Part shown: positions 25,557-34,307 of the stretch, in pieces
Numbering within the stretch: position 1 is the first letter of the stretch
Layout: each line of letters begins with the position of its first letter
Assembly (NCBI RefSeq): GCF_039134705.1
Contig: NZ_CP146256.1
Span: 1,612,001-1,676,000, forward strand
DNA from: Kineothrix sp. IPX-CK
GTDB taxonomy: Bacteria; Bacillota; Clostridia; Lachnospirales; Lachnospiraceae
DNA: 64,000 nucleotides
Direction of reading: 5' to 3'
The notes under the pieces: model-generated
Told to the model about the DNA's origin: nothing
What the model saw: the letters and a program-made list of their open reading frames with translations, nothing else
Databases searched by the model: none
Translations under genes and position numbers: made by a program

Positions 25557-26726
25557 ATGGAATATGGTATATCGACAAAGTGTTTATATGGAAATGGGCA
25601 GGCATCATCTCCCGATGCTTCGGGAGCGATTAGCTTTCCGATTTATCAAACGGCTACTTTCGCCCATAAAGCGGTAGGTGAAAGCACAGGCTATGATTAC
25701 AGCCGTTTGCAGAATCCTACGAGAGAGCAGCTCGAAAAAGTAGTTGCTTCTTTGGAAAACGGAATAGATGCGCTGGCTTTTTCCAGCGGTATGGCAGCGA
25801 TTACTGCACTGTTCGAATTATTTGAACCGGGAGACCACATCATAACGGACTGTGATCTTTACGGAGGAAGCATCCGTCTTTTTGATAATATCAGCAAGAA
25901 AAATGGAATGGTATTCGACCATGTCAACTGCTCTAAGATATTGTGCGGCGATGAAGAGGGTAAAGCCTTTGAAACTCTGGTGAATGAAAAGACAAAGGCG
26001 ATTTTTATTGAGACGCCCACGAATCCGATGATGAATGTTATCGATATTTGCAAGCTGTCCAGGATCGCGGAGAAAAATAAGCTTCTGCTTATAGTGGATA
26101 ATACGTTTTTAACACCTTATTTTCAAAACCCTCTTAAGCTGGGAGCTCATGTGGTAGTACACAGCGGAACCAAATATCTGGGCGGACATAACGATACTCT
26201 CGCAGGCTTTCTTGTAACCTCATCGGAGGAAATTGCCGGGAGGCTCAGGTTTATCATTAAGACCGTAGGTTCCGGTCTGGCGCCCTTCGACAGCTGGTTG
26301 ATTCTGCGAGGAATCAAGACACTGGCCATAAGAATGGAAAGAGCATCGAAAAATACCGGAAGAATTGTAGAGTGGCTTCGCTGTCAGGAGAAGATAACGA
26401 AGGTTTTTTATCCGGGAATACCGGAAAGTCCCGGTTTTGAAATATGCAAAGAGCAGGCAGGAGGCTTCGGGTGCATGGTTACCTTCGAGGTGGAGACAAA
26501 GGAACTTGCCCTGGAGATACTGCAGAAGGTCCGTCTGATACAGTTTGCGGAAAGTCTCGGGGGCGTGGAGACGCTGATTACTTATCCTATTACCCAGACC
26601 CACGCGGACGTGCCGGAAGAGACCTTGGCGGCAAACGGAATTACTGATAAAGTGCTCAGACTGTCGGTAGGCATTGAAGATGAGGAAGATTTAATAAAGG
26701 AACTGGAGAGAGTATTTTATGAGTGA
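25557..26726 (+). CDS. Transsulfuration PLP enzyme (cystathionine gamma-synthase/lyase or homoserine sulfhydrylase type)
   Basis: A 389-residue Cys/Met-metabolism PLP protein. Visible are FPIYQTATF, YSRLQNPTREQLEKVVASLE, PTNPMMNVIDI, the PLP lysine in VHSGTKYLGGHNDTLAGF and LRLSVGIEDEEDLI. The shorter length differs from the upstream MetY. Which of the gamma-synthase, gamma-lyase or O-acylhomoserine activities it has cannot be decided from these motifs. ATG 25557 with CGGAGAAG upstream is preferred over the longer frame from 25524. It overlaps the next gene by 8 nt. Confidence 0.87.
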   Translation: MEYGISTKCLYGNGQASSPDASGAISFPIYQTATFAHKAVGESTGYDYSRLQNPTREQLEKVVASLENGIDALAFSSGMAAITALFELFEPGDHIITDCDLYGGSIRLFDNISKKNGMVFDHVNCSKILCGDEEGKAFETLVNEKTKAIFIETPTNPMMNVIDICKLSRIAEKNKLLLIVDNTFLTPYFQNPLKLGAHVVVHSGTKYLGGHNDTLAGFLVTSSEEIAGRLRFIIKTVGSGLAPFDSWLILRGIKTLAIRMERASKNTGRIVEWLRCQEKITKVFYPGIPESPGFEICKEQAGGFGCMVTFEVETKELALEILQKVRLIQFAESLGGVETLITYPITQTHADVPEETLAANGITDKVLRLSVGIEDEEDLIKELERVFYE

Positions 26727-27894
26727 AACGAATATTAATTTCGATGAAATCATCGAGCGCAGGAATACCTGCAGCATAAAGTATGATTTCGGAAAGCAAA
26801 GAGGAATGCCCGAGGACGTTCTGCCCTTATGGGTGGCGGATATGGATTTCAGGGTTCCTGAAAAAGTGCTTTCAGCCATCCAGGAAAGGACGGCTCATGG
26901 AATTTTCGGATATACCGAAGTCGGTGAGGAGTATTTCGAGGCATTGAAAGGCTGGATGGAAAAAAAGCACAATTGGAGCATCGAAAGAAAATGGCTGATA
27001 AAGACTCCGGGGGTCGTATACGCGATAGCTATGGCGATACAAGCCTTTACAGAGGAGGGCGACGCAGTTATGATCCAGCAGCCGGTATATTATCCGTTTC
27101 GGGAGACCATCGAGAGCAACCGCAGGAAAATGATCGATAATACCCTTTATCTTGGTAAGGATGGAAAATACCATATGGATTTGGAGGACTTCGAGAGAAA
27201 AGCCAAGGAGCACAATGTGAAGCTTTTCATCTTATGCAGCCCTCACAACCCTGTGGGGAGGGTATGGAGCAGGGAAGAACTTGAGAAGTTGGGAGAAATC
27301 TGCATCCGAAGGAATATCCTTGTGGTCAGCGATGAGATCCATCAGGATTTTGTTTTCCATGGAAGGCATACTGTTTTTTCAAGCTTAAGCGAAGAGTTGA
27401 ACAATAGGACGATTATCTGCACTTCGCCCAGCAAGACCTTCAATCTTGCGGGGCTTCAGATTTCAAACATATTGATTGCGAATCCTCAGATAAGGCACAG
27501 ATTTAAAGCCCAAATAGTAGCTTCAGGCTACAGCCAGCTGAACACTCTCGGACTTACCGCCTGCGAAGCGGCCTACCGGTACGGGGAAGAGTGGCATACC
27601 CAGCTTATGGAGTATCTGCAGGGAAATATAGAATTCGTGAGAAGTTTTTTAAGCGAGAAAATTCCGCAGATAAAGCTGATAGAGCCTGAGGGGACCTATC
27701 TTGTCTGGCTTGATTTCAGAGAGCTTGGACTTAGCGAAAAGAAAAAGAAAGAGTTGATTGTCAATAAAGCGGGACTCTGGCTGGATGTGGGAACCATGTT
27801 CGGCGAGCCGGGGGCGGGATTTGAAAGAATCAACGTCGCCTGTCCGAGAGAGGTACTGCGTCAGGCATTGGAAAGACTGGAAGCGGCTGTTTAA
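26719..27894 (+). CDS. PatB/MalY-type cystathionine beta-lyase
   Basis: A 391-residue class I/II aminotransferase-fold C-S lyase. Landmarks are PLWVADMDFRVP, GIFGYTEVGEEYFEAL, CSPHNPVGRVWSREEL, VSDEIHQDF and the PLP lysine in SPSKTFNLAGLQISN. It splits cystathionine (or cysteine) to homocysteine, pyruvate and ammonia. Overlap with the upstream PLP gene indicates a single cysteine-to-methionine unit. Confidence 0.9.
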   Translation: MSETNINFDEIIERRNTCSIKYDFGKQRGMPEDVLPLWVADMDFRVPEKVLSAIQERTAHGIFGYTEVGEEYFEALKGWMEKKHNWSIERKWLIKTPGVVYAIAMAIQAFTEEGDAVMIQQPVYYPFRETIESNRRKMIDNTLYLGKDGKYHMDLEDFERKAKEHNVKLFILCSPHNPVGRVWSREELEKLGEICIRRNILVVSDEIHQDFVFHGRHTVFSSLSEELNNRTIICTSPSKTFNLAGLQISNILIANPQIRHRFKAQIVASGYSQLNTLGLTACEAAYRYGEEWHTQLMEYLQGNIEFVRSFLSEKIPQIKLIEPEGTYLVWLDFRELGLSEKKKKELIVNKAGLWLDVGTMFGEPGAGFERINVACPREVLRQALERLEAAV

Positions 27895-27959
27895 AACATG
27901 CCGCTTTCTGATTTGTTAGTCCTCGTATATTATATAGAGCGCAATCTGGGGCAAAGGTT

Positions 27960-28349
27960 CTAATCTTCTCCGGCATTTGCTAAAAGAGCGTCTATCATGC
28001 TGCCGTAGCCATAGAGGCCGGCGGCGTATTTGATCCCGTCCGATATTTCCCTTCTTGAAAAATCGTTGTCCTCCAGAAAATCATTATCCTTGCTATTCAA
28101 ATATTCGTAAAATAAAAGCGCTGTCTGGAAAGCCTTTGTACTTTCGGTCTCCATTTCTTCCGTCAGAAGATTCTCCGCCTCGTTTATTCTTCCTTCATCG
28201 ATGAGAGCTGATAATCGCCTGAAATCCTTCGCTACATTAGCGTCCATTTCCGTAATCTCACCATTTTCCTCGCTGGTTTTGAATATTAATTTTTTTAGTG
28301 TCCTGATAATATCGTATATCAGGCGCATAATGTAGTCGTTTTCAAACAT
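27960..28349 (-). CDS. DUF6483-family protein
   Basis: A 129-residue, mostly helical cytoplasmic protein starting MFENDYIMRLIYDIIRTLKK, with IDEGRINEAENLLTEEM and an acidic C-terminus ending NAGED. This pattern is recalled from a Lachnospiraceae family of unknown function (DUF6483). It is the only minus-strand gene in this stretch, and its upstream region abuts the glutathionyl-hydroquinone-reductase remnant. Confidence 0.75.
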   Translation of the reverse strand: MFENDYIMRLIYDIIRTLKKLIFKTSEENGEITEMDANVAKDFRRLSALIDEGRINEAENLLTEEMETESTKAFQTALLFYEYLNSKDNDFLEDNDFSRREISDGIKYAAGLYGYGSMIDALLANAGED

Positions 28350-28422
28350 TTTTGTAATCCTTTCTTTGTCTTTTAACAGCTTAAGTATATACCTTCATTT
28401 TATTGATATCAAATATATTTTA

Positions 28423-28776
28423 CATTTTGGGAGATATATCACGGATTCAGATATCAGGCTGTATCCGACTTTGGCCAGATTCGACGCAGTATATTTTCAG
28501 GTGTTTCATGCGAATAAAAAGAGACTTATCGATTACAAGAACCTATGGGCATATGCGAGAGAGCTGTATCAGGTATCAGAAATAAAGGAGAGCACTTATT
28601 TCGAAACCTACAAGAGACACTATCAGTTGTCCCCCCATTTAAAGTCCCTTTGGGGAAACATATATTCTATCAAAGCAAAGGGACCGGATGTGAGCGTATG
28701 GGAGGAGCCTGCTGACAGGAGGAATTTGAGCGCAGATCCGGAGGAAAAGTTTAAGAAGGAGCAAAGCGGTTTCTAA
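28423..28776 (+). pseudogene. Glutathionyl-hydroquinone reductase fragment A (C-terminal part)
   Basis: Residues read FGRYITDSDIRLYPTLARFDAVYF, then IDYKNLWAYARELYQ, KRHYQLSPHLKSL and a tail PEEKFKK. This matches only the C-terminal GST domain of YqjG/ECM4-type reductases; the N-terminal thioredoxin-fold half with the catalytic cysteine is missing. The frame opens at 28366 within AT-rich DNA that does not resemble the family. A related tail (PEEKFKR) ends fragment C at 30302. Confidence 0.8.
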
Positions 28777-28779
28777 GCG

Positions 28780-29265
28780 GTGTACACAATGGATAATATT
28801 ACATATAAGCTCACGAAAGGAGATGTCAACTGGCAGGAGGTATCCGACGTACTGCGGCGCTCCGGCCTGTCCGACTACTCTGCGGGAGAGCAGGAAATCA
28901 TATTTAAAAACAGTTATGCGGTAGTGTTTGTCTATGACGAAGATAAAATAGTGGGTGTAGGAAGAGCACTGTCGGACGGAATCTGTCAGGCAGCCGTTTA
29001 TAATGTCGCTCTGGACGAGGAGTATCAGGGATATGGAATCGGCAGAAGACTGATCACCTTATTGTTAGATCAGCTGAAGGGGCAGAACATCATCTTATAG
29101 ACCCATCCAAGAACCGTCGCCCTTTATGAAAAAATGGGATTTCGAAGGAACAAGACGGCTATGTGCATTTTCGATGTAGGAAAAGAAAAACAGGAATGGA
29201 TGGAGCAGGAGGGATTTCTTCTCCCTGAAAATTATCGTTTTACGCAAGAGGTTTCAAGGTTTTAG
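28780..29265 (+). pseudogene. GNAT acetyltransferase interrupted by an amber codon
   Basis: The frame encodes a GNAT N-terminus (YNVALDEEYQGYGIGRRLITLLLDQLKG, the acetyl-CoA-binding region) and stops at TAG 29098-29100. The same frame then continues without interruption as THPRTVALYEKMGFRRNKTAM to a TAG at 29263-29265, the expected end of the family. The simplest reading is one Tyr (TAT/TAC) to TAG substitution at the usual ILYTHP position. The intact gene would encode about 161 residues. Confidence 0.85.
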
Positions 29266-30302
29266 GATACAAGACGGGATTTGCCAGAAGCGAGGAGGCT
29301 TACGAGGAGGCATATCACCTTGTATTTGACAGGTTGGACTGGCTGGAAGAGAAGCTTTCATACAGCCGCTATCTATTCGGAGACCGGATCACGGAATCTG
29401 ATGTCAGGTTGTATGTAACTTTAGCCAGATTCGATGTGGCCTATTATAACGGATTCTGGACAAACCGCAATAAGCTGACAGATTTCGAGGTGATCAAAAA
29501 ACACTATCATCTATGTGCCGTTGCCACCAATCCTTGCGGCATCGTTGCAAAGGGATGCCATTGGTTGAACCGCGCTTCCATTGTGCGCGAGCTGTTAGGA
29601 CTTGAAGACGCTATTGGCATCAATCTGGTGGGACACAGTAAAGAGAACAGATCATACGGATGGGAATTCGTATATAACGAAGATAGAAAAGATCCAGTAC
29701 TTGGCATGCAGTATTTAAGTGAATTTTATTATAACGCAGACCCTGATTATGCGGGGCGCTGCACCGTTCCGGCTTTGGTAGACGTTACGACGAAAAAAGT
29801 GGTTAATAACGATTATCGCAGGCTGACCAATTATTTTGAAACAGCTTTTGTTCCTTATCAGAAAGAGGGCGCTCCCGATTTATATCCGGAAGAGCTCAGA
29901 AAGGAAATCGATGATTTCAACGACTGGCTTTTTCCTAATGTGAATAATGGAACCTATCGGATGATGTTCGCCCAGTCGATAACAGCATACCAGGAAGCTT
30001 TTGAGGATTTTTACAATGCGCCGGATACTATAGAGGAGAGGCTTTCCAGAAACCGTTTTTTGTTAGGAGATTATGTGACGGACAGCGATGTAAGGCTTTT
30101 CGTGACATTGGCGAGATCGCCACTCATTATTACAGAAATCTGAGACCTTAGGGATATAGCAGCACCTCAGGGTGATAATACGGGGTTATTTCAGGATTTC
30201 AATTCCCGGTTTGTGGATCAGATCGACTATGAAGGTTTTTGGTCTGCTCCGCAGAATAGAAAGGAACTTAGCAAGACACCTGAGGAGAAATTTAAGAGGT
30301 AA
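29250..30302 (+). pseudogene. Chimeric glutathionyl-hydroquinone reductase fragments B and C
   Basis: One reading frame from about 29250 first encodes a C-terminal piece (YKTGFARSEEAYEEAYHLVFDR...FGDRITESDVRLYVTLARFD, ending HYHLCAVATNPCGIVAKG), then runs directly into an N-terminal/middle piece of another copy (NRASIVRELLGLEDAIG, GWEFVYNED, GRCTVPALVDVTTKKVVNND, PDLYPEELRKEIDDFNDWLF, VNNGTYRMMFAQS) and again into a C-terminal domain (LLGDYVTDSDVRLFVTLAR). Near 30113-30145 the frame is damaged and stops at TGA 30141; a final block FWSAPQNRKELS and PEEKFKR continues to TAA 30300. The catalytic cysteine region is absent. Confidence 0.8.
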
Positions 30303-30359
30303 TGCAGGGAAAGCCTTCCAAAATAATAACAAAAATTCTCATCTGTGCATCATAATTAA

Positions 30360-30388
30360 TTGTTTGCAGAGTAATATTGTGGTATAAT
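30360..30388 (+). promoter_or_regulatory. Sigma-70-type promoter of the GH5 gene
   Basis: TTGTTT (30360-30365), 17-nt spacer and TATAAT (30383-30388) preceded by TGG, an extended -10. It lies 60 nt upstream of the ATG. Confidence 0.7.
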
Positions 30389-30447
30389 TTCACAAATTAC
30401 TTTTGTTGTAATATCATGTATATTGTATAGGGGGGAATAAACGAGTT

Positions 30448-31398
30448 ATGGGAGATGCAGTAAATAAAAATGTAAAGATGACAGGAACAACACCGGTAGA
30501 GCGATATGGAGCTTTATCCGTAAAAGGAAATCAATTAGTGGACAGAAATGGAAACGCGGTTGCTTTAAGGGGGGTAAGTACTCACGGATTGTCATGGTAT
30601 CCTCAATATGTAAATCAGGAAAGTTTTCGATTTATGAGAGATGAGTGGGGGATTGAAGTGGTTCGGCTGGCCATGTATACGGCGGAGCACAATGGTTATT
30701 GCGTGGGCGATGATGATAATCGCCGGATGGTCAAGGATGTCATCCATAAAGGCGTTCTGGCAGCTGCAGACCTTGGACTTTATGTTATCATCGACTGGCA
30801 CATTTTAAGCGATGGCAATCCCGGTCAAAACAAAGAGCAAAGCCTTGCTTTTTTCAAGGAAAGTTCAAAACGGTACCGAGAGTATGATAATGTGATTTAT
30901 GAAATCTGTAATGAACCCAATGGCAATGTAGGCTGGCCGGAGATAAAGGGCTATGCGGATGAGGTGATTCCGGTAATCAGACAAAATCACGAAACTGCGA
31001 TTATTCTGGTAGGTACCCCTACATGGTCGCAGGAAGTAGATAAAGCGCAGGAGGATCCTATTACAGGCTATAACAACTTGATGTATGTATTACATTTTTA
31101 TGCGGATACTCACAGAGAAGAACTGCGCAGCAAGCTAAAACAGGCACATGACGGCGGGCTTCCTATTTTTGTAAGTGAATTCGGCATCTGTGATGCTTCC
31201 GGCAGCGGAGCCGTTAATGTAGAGGAAGCCGATAAGTGGATAGAACTTTTGGAAAGCCGTAATATCAGTTATATAGCGTGGAATCTGTCAAACAAGGAGG
31301 AAACGTCCGCGTTCTTTAAATCCTCCTGTACTAAGACTACAGATTATGATTATGGAGATCTATCCGAATCTGCCAAGTGGTTTATTCAAACGAAATAA
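30448..31398 (+). CDS. Glycoside hydrolase family 5 endoglucanase-like protein
   Basis: A 316-residue GH5 (cellulase-like) TIM barrel. It shows LRGVSTHGLSWYP, VVRLAMYTAEHNGY, YVIIDWHILSDGNPG, the acid/base glutamate in YEICNEPNG (E156) and the nucleophile in FVSEFGICDASG (E244), with a late AWNLSNKEETSA. Both catalytic residues are intact. There is no signal peptide, transmembrane segment or carbohydrate-binding module, so the enzyme appears cytoplasmic or has lost its export signal. It has its own promoter, a strong AGGGGGGAA ribosome site and a terminator, so it is a single-gene unit. Confidence 0.9.
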   Translation: MGDAVNKNVKMTGTTPVERYGALSVKGNQLVDRNGNAVALRGVSTHGLSWYPQYVNQESFRFMRDEWGIEVVRLAMYTAEHNGYCVGDDDNRRMVKDVIHKGVLAAADLGLYVIIDWHILSDGNPGQNKEQSLAFFKESSKRYREYDNVIYEICNEPNGNVGWPEIKGYADEVIPVIRQNHETAIILVGTPTWSQEVDKAQEDPITGYNNLMYVLHFYADTHREELRSKLKQAHDGGLPIFVSEFGICDASGSGAVNVEEADKWIELLESRNISYIAWNLSNKEETSAFFKSSCTKTTDYDYGDLSESAKWFIQTK

Positions 31399-31405
31399 AT
31401 TATGA

Positions 31406-31434
31406 GGAAGGGATGTATATTCCCTTCCTTTTTT
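31406..31434 (+). terminator. Rho-independent terminator of the GH5 gene
   Basis: GGAAGGGA (31406-31413) pairs with TCCCTTCC (31421-31428) around TGTATAT and is followed by TTTTTTATT. Confidence 0.92.
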
Positions 31435-31654
31435 ATTAATTCAATTTTATCTTAATTGATAAGAACAATATGCGGCAGTGCAGGAAATGAGGCATGATGG
31501 CATAGAATGATTTGCTGTACAATATAATGAATAGCCTGCAAATAAAAAGTCAATAGGAAATTGAAGAATTTGTGAAATAATTTATATGCAGGATTTTAAG
31601 CATCACAAATAGACCACCGCTATACGCTGGTCTAAAAAGGAAAGAGTGTGATAA

Positions 31655-32866
31655 TTATTGTGGGAGAGATGCTAAATATTCTTTTACTCTTCCATAGTAG
31701 ATGCGCAGGAACTTATTGGCACCTGCTGTCATGTACACATAGTAAGGCTTGCCCTGAGCACGTTTCTTGTCCAGAAATCGATAGACAGCATCATCCTGTG
31801 GTCTGGTTTTTATCAGAACGTCCATGACTTGAAATAGGGTTTTGCGCAAGGTCGAGGAACCACGTTTTGAAGTTGGTACACTTTTTTGCTCATAAGTACC
31901 AGATTCATTCACACCGGGATCAACGCCCGCAAAAGCAGTAATGGAGCCCTTGTGAGTAAAACGTGTGATATCGCCGATTTCGGCCATCAGTTGTGGGCCA
32001 AGTGACGGACCAATGCCGCACATAGCCATAACAATGGGATATTCCGGCAGTTTAGAAGCGGTTTCGTTCATCAGAGCGCGAAGTTCCTCTACCGTTTTAG
32101 AAGCGGTATTTAATTGCTCTATAGCTTGCTTAACAATAAGTTTGGTTAAATCATCTTTTGGATGTACAGGAACAAGTTCCTTGGCTGCCCCATAGATTTC
32201 TTCCGCTTTTGTCTTACTGAAGTTATACTTTTTACGTTTACACCATTTTTGATAATGGTCGATAAAAGCGTTTAATGACAGCTTACGAACACAGTCCGCA
32301 TGCCAGTATGTAGTGGCGAAATCAACCCACTTCTGGCTTCCATCATCACGGGCAGGGCTGTCAAAGTAAGTATTAACACCAGGATAGGTCTGGTCAAGGA
32401 TGCCGATCAGGTTGTTCTTCATAGCAGTTTTGTGCTTCATGTAGAAGCCGAACTGGCGGTTCATCGTTTTAAGTTGATTTCTTATTTCATCCATAAAACT
32501 ATACTGTTTCAAATCAGTCCAACTGTCAAGAGCATAACGGGCAATTTTAACCGCATCCGCCTTATCAGACTTGACTTTGCGCAAAGAATTATCACCAAAA
32601 TCTTTAATGAGCTTGGGATTCACAGCGCTTACAAACAGATTAGCATGGGAAAGCTCACGAGCCAATGGTTCGTAATAACGGCCAGTGTGCTCCATAACAA
32701 TACGGGAATCACCATCAATGGATTTAATCTGTTCAATCAAGGAACGGATTTCATCAGAGGTGTGGCGGATTTCAAAGGGTGAGTAGATTATCTCACCATA
32801 AGGGCGTAGAATGGCAATCATGCTCTTGCCCTTGGAAACATCAATACCTACTGCGTTCATGTTCAT
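31655..32866 (-). CDS. IS110-family transposase
   Basis: A 403-residue DEDD recombinase. The N-terminal RuvC-like domain shows D9 in AVGIDVSKGKS, E59 in VMEHTGRYY, and D101/D104 in KSDKADAVKIAR. The C-terminal Transposase_20 domain shows MCGIGPSLGPQLMAEIG and ITAFAGVDPGVNESG with its conserved serine, followed by KRGSSTLRKTLFQ. The gene appears intact, so the element could be active. An AAGGAG site precedes the ATG on the minus strand. Confidence 0.95.
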   Translation of the reverse strand: MNMNAVGIDVSKGKSMIAILRPYGEIIYSPFEIRHTSDEIRSLIEQIKSIDGDSRIVMEHTGRYYEPLARELSHANLFVSAVNPKLIKDFGDNSLRKVKSDKADAVKIARYALDSWTDLKQYSFMDEIRNQLKTMNRQFGFYMKHKTAMKNNLIGILDQTYPGVNTYFDSPARDDGSQKWVDFATTYWHADCVRKLSLNAFIDHYQKWCKRKKYNFSKTKAEEIYGAAKELVPVHPKDDLTKLIVKQAIEQLNTASKTVEELRALMNETASKLPEYPIVMAMCGIGPSLGPQLMAEIGDITRFTHKGSITAFAGVDPGVNESGTYEQKSVPTSKRGSSTLRKTLFQVMDVLIKTRPQDDAVYRFLDKKRAQGKPYYVYMTAGANKFLRIYYGRVKEYLASLPQ

Positions 32867-33130
32867 AAATATGTCACTCCTTAAGATAATTGCAATGGAT
32901 AGATACCAGTTTTACTCATTACCTATTCAATCTACTGTGGTGTGACACGAACGTGCCTGAGGCAGTTCAACCTGCATAAAACGAATGCTGCAAATGAGGA
33001 GCTGGCCATCAGTCTAAACAACGGACGCGAAGTCCAAGAAAGGAAGCCGATGTACCTATTGCTCCATCATTATAACAGCTTAAGCAACAAGATGGATAAT
33101 TCCTTACTGGCTGTAAGGGATATTAACCAT
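32867..33130 (-). ncRNA. Candidate bridge RNA region of the IS110 element
   Basis: IS110-group elements encode a structured guide (bridge) RNA in the non-coding end upstream of the transposase. This 5' flank of about 260 nt has no credible protein and holds compact hairpins: GAACGTGCC/GGCAGTTC at 32949-32968 and GGAC/GTCC at 33023-33035. Position and hairpins fit, but guide loops were not matched to a target, so this is inference. Confidence 0.4.
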
Positions 33131-33160
33131 AAATATATTGTAGTAGAAAGGAGTTAAATT

Positions 33161-34180
33161 ATGTGTACAGCGATTACTTTACAGTCACAAAGCGGAGAAA
33201 CTTTTTTTGGGCGAAACATGGATTTTTCTTATGATATAGAACCGCAATTGTATATTGTTCCGCCTAATTATGAATGGAATAATGTTTTAAACATGCGTGT
33301 CCTAAGAAACCATTTCGGTTTCATCGGAATCGGGCAGGAAAGAGATGGAAGTCTGGGATTTTTTGATGGGGTAAACGAAAGAGGATTTGCTGCGGCAGCA
33401 CTTTATTTTGCCGATTATGCCCAGTATGAGGAATATAATGAGAATAATATGAAAATGATACATATGGGCAAAAATCCAATCAATTCATGGGATTTTCTTC
33501 ATTACATCTTAGGAAGATGCAGTGATATAGAAGGACTGAAGGAGGTTGTACAAAACACTTATCTCATCGGTATGCCTGATCCCATAACGGAGACAGTAGC
33601 CCCCCTCCACTGGATGGCCGTGGACAGAAGCGGAAAAAGTATTATTATAGAGCAAACCAAAAGAGGTCTTGAAATGTTCGATAATACGATTGGTGTCATG
33701 GCTAACAGCCCGGATTATCAATGGCAGATGGTTAATTTAAGAAATTATATGAACGTATCGACGAGACAGGTTCCCGAAGTATGGTGGGGGAATACAAGAT
33801 TGAGCCCTTTTGGGCAAGCAGCGGGCACTATGCCGTTGCCCGGCGGATATACATCTCCGGAGAGGTTCGTAAGAACGGCATTTATCAAGACACATATTGA
33901 ACTGCCCAGAGATGCAACTGGTATGGTCATGAGCTGCTTTCATGTTATGGAAAGCGTTTCCATTCCGAGAGGGGTGGTAATGACAAGCCGTGATACTTAT
34001 GATTACACCAAGTATACGGCTTTTGTAAATACCGCTACATGCGAATATTATTTCAAGGCTTATGATAATATCCAGATCGGAACGGCCAGCTATTGGGAGA
34101 ACTGCAGCTATACCAAGGATGTTGTCTGTCTCGGCAAATTAATGAGGCCGGTTATTTTTGAGAAATTATATCCATGCTGA
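33161..34180 (+). CDS. Choloylglycine hydrolase family enzyme, penicillin V acylase-like
   Basis: A 339-residue Ntn hydrolase. Met1 is followed directly by the nucleophile Cys2 (MCTAITL), and R18 and D21 (GRNMDFSYD) are conserved; N182 (ANSPDYQWQ) and R235 (SPERFVR) correspond to family N175 and R228. Residue 82 is tyrosine (ALYFADY). In characterised members, bile salt hydrolases have Asn at 82 and penicillin V acylases have Tyr, so acylase-type specificity is more likely than bile-salt deconjugation. No signal peptide. A GAAAGGAG site precedes ATG 33161; the promoter may be supplied by or interrupted by the adjacent IS110 element. Confidence 0.88.
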   Translation: MCTAITLQSQSGETFFGRNMDFSYDIEPQLYIVPPNYEWNNVLNMRVLRNHFGFIGIGQERDGSLGFFDGVNERGFAAAALYFADYAQYEEYNENNMKMIHMGKNPINSWDFLHYILGRCSDIEGLKEVVQNTYLIGMPDPITETVAPLHWMAVDRSGKSIIIEQTKRGLEMFDNTIGVMANSPDYQWQMVNLRNYMNVSTRQVPEVWWGNTRLSPFGQAAGTMPLPGGYTSPERFVRTAFIKTHIELPRDATGMVMSCFHVMESVSIPRGVVMTSRDTYDYTKYTAFVNTATCEYYFKAYDNIQIGTASYWENCSYTKDVVCLGKLMRPVIFEKLYPC

Positions 34181-34307
34181 TAACGTCTTGTATAAATATG
34201 GAAACGGAAAAATAGAATACTCTTTCTTTTATGTCCATTTTCTATTATAATAATAAAGCGTGCGGTAAACTGTGTGCACGACGAAAGCACAGGAAAGAAG
34301 GGAAACT

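Larger units (their letters stand above)
31600..33130 (-). mobile_element. IS110-family insertion sequence (boundaries approximate)
   Basis: The transposase gene is surrounded by non-coding flanks, about 60 nt on its 3' side (with a hairpin 31612-31633) and about 270 nt on its 5' side, the layout of IS110-group elements, which lack terminal inverted repeats. Exact ends cannot be fixed from one copy. The element lies between the GH5 terminator and the acylase gene and may have displaced the original acylase promoter. Confidence 0.75.

Noticed and set aside
32942..33157. 71-residue plus-strand ORF in the IS110 flank
   Set aside because: No ribosome site, no recognisable motifs, and it lies in the non-coding end of the insertion sequence.
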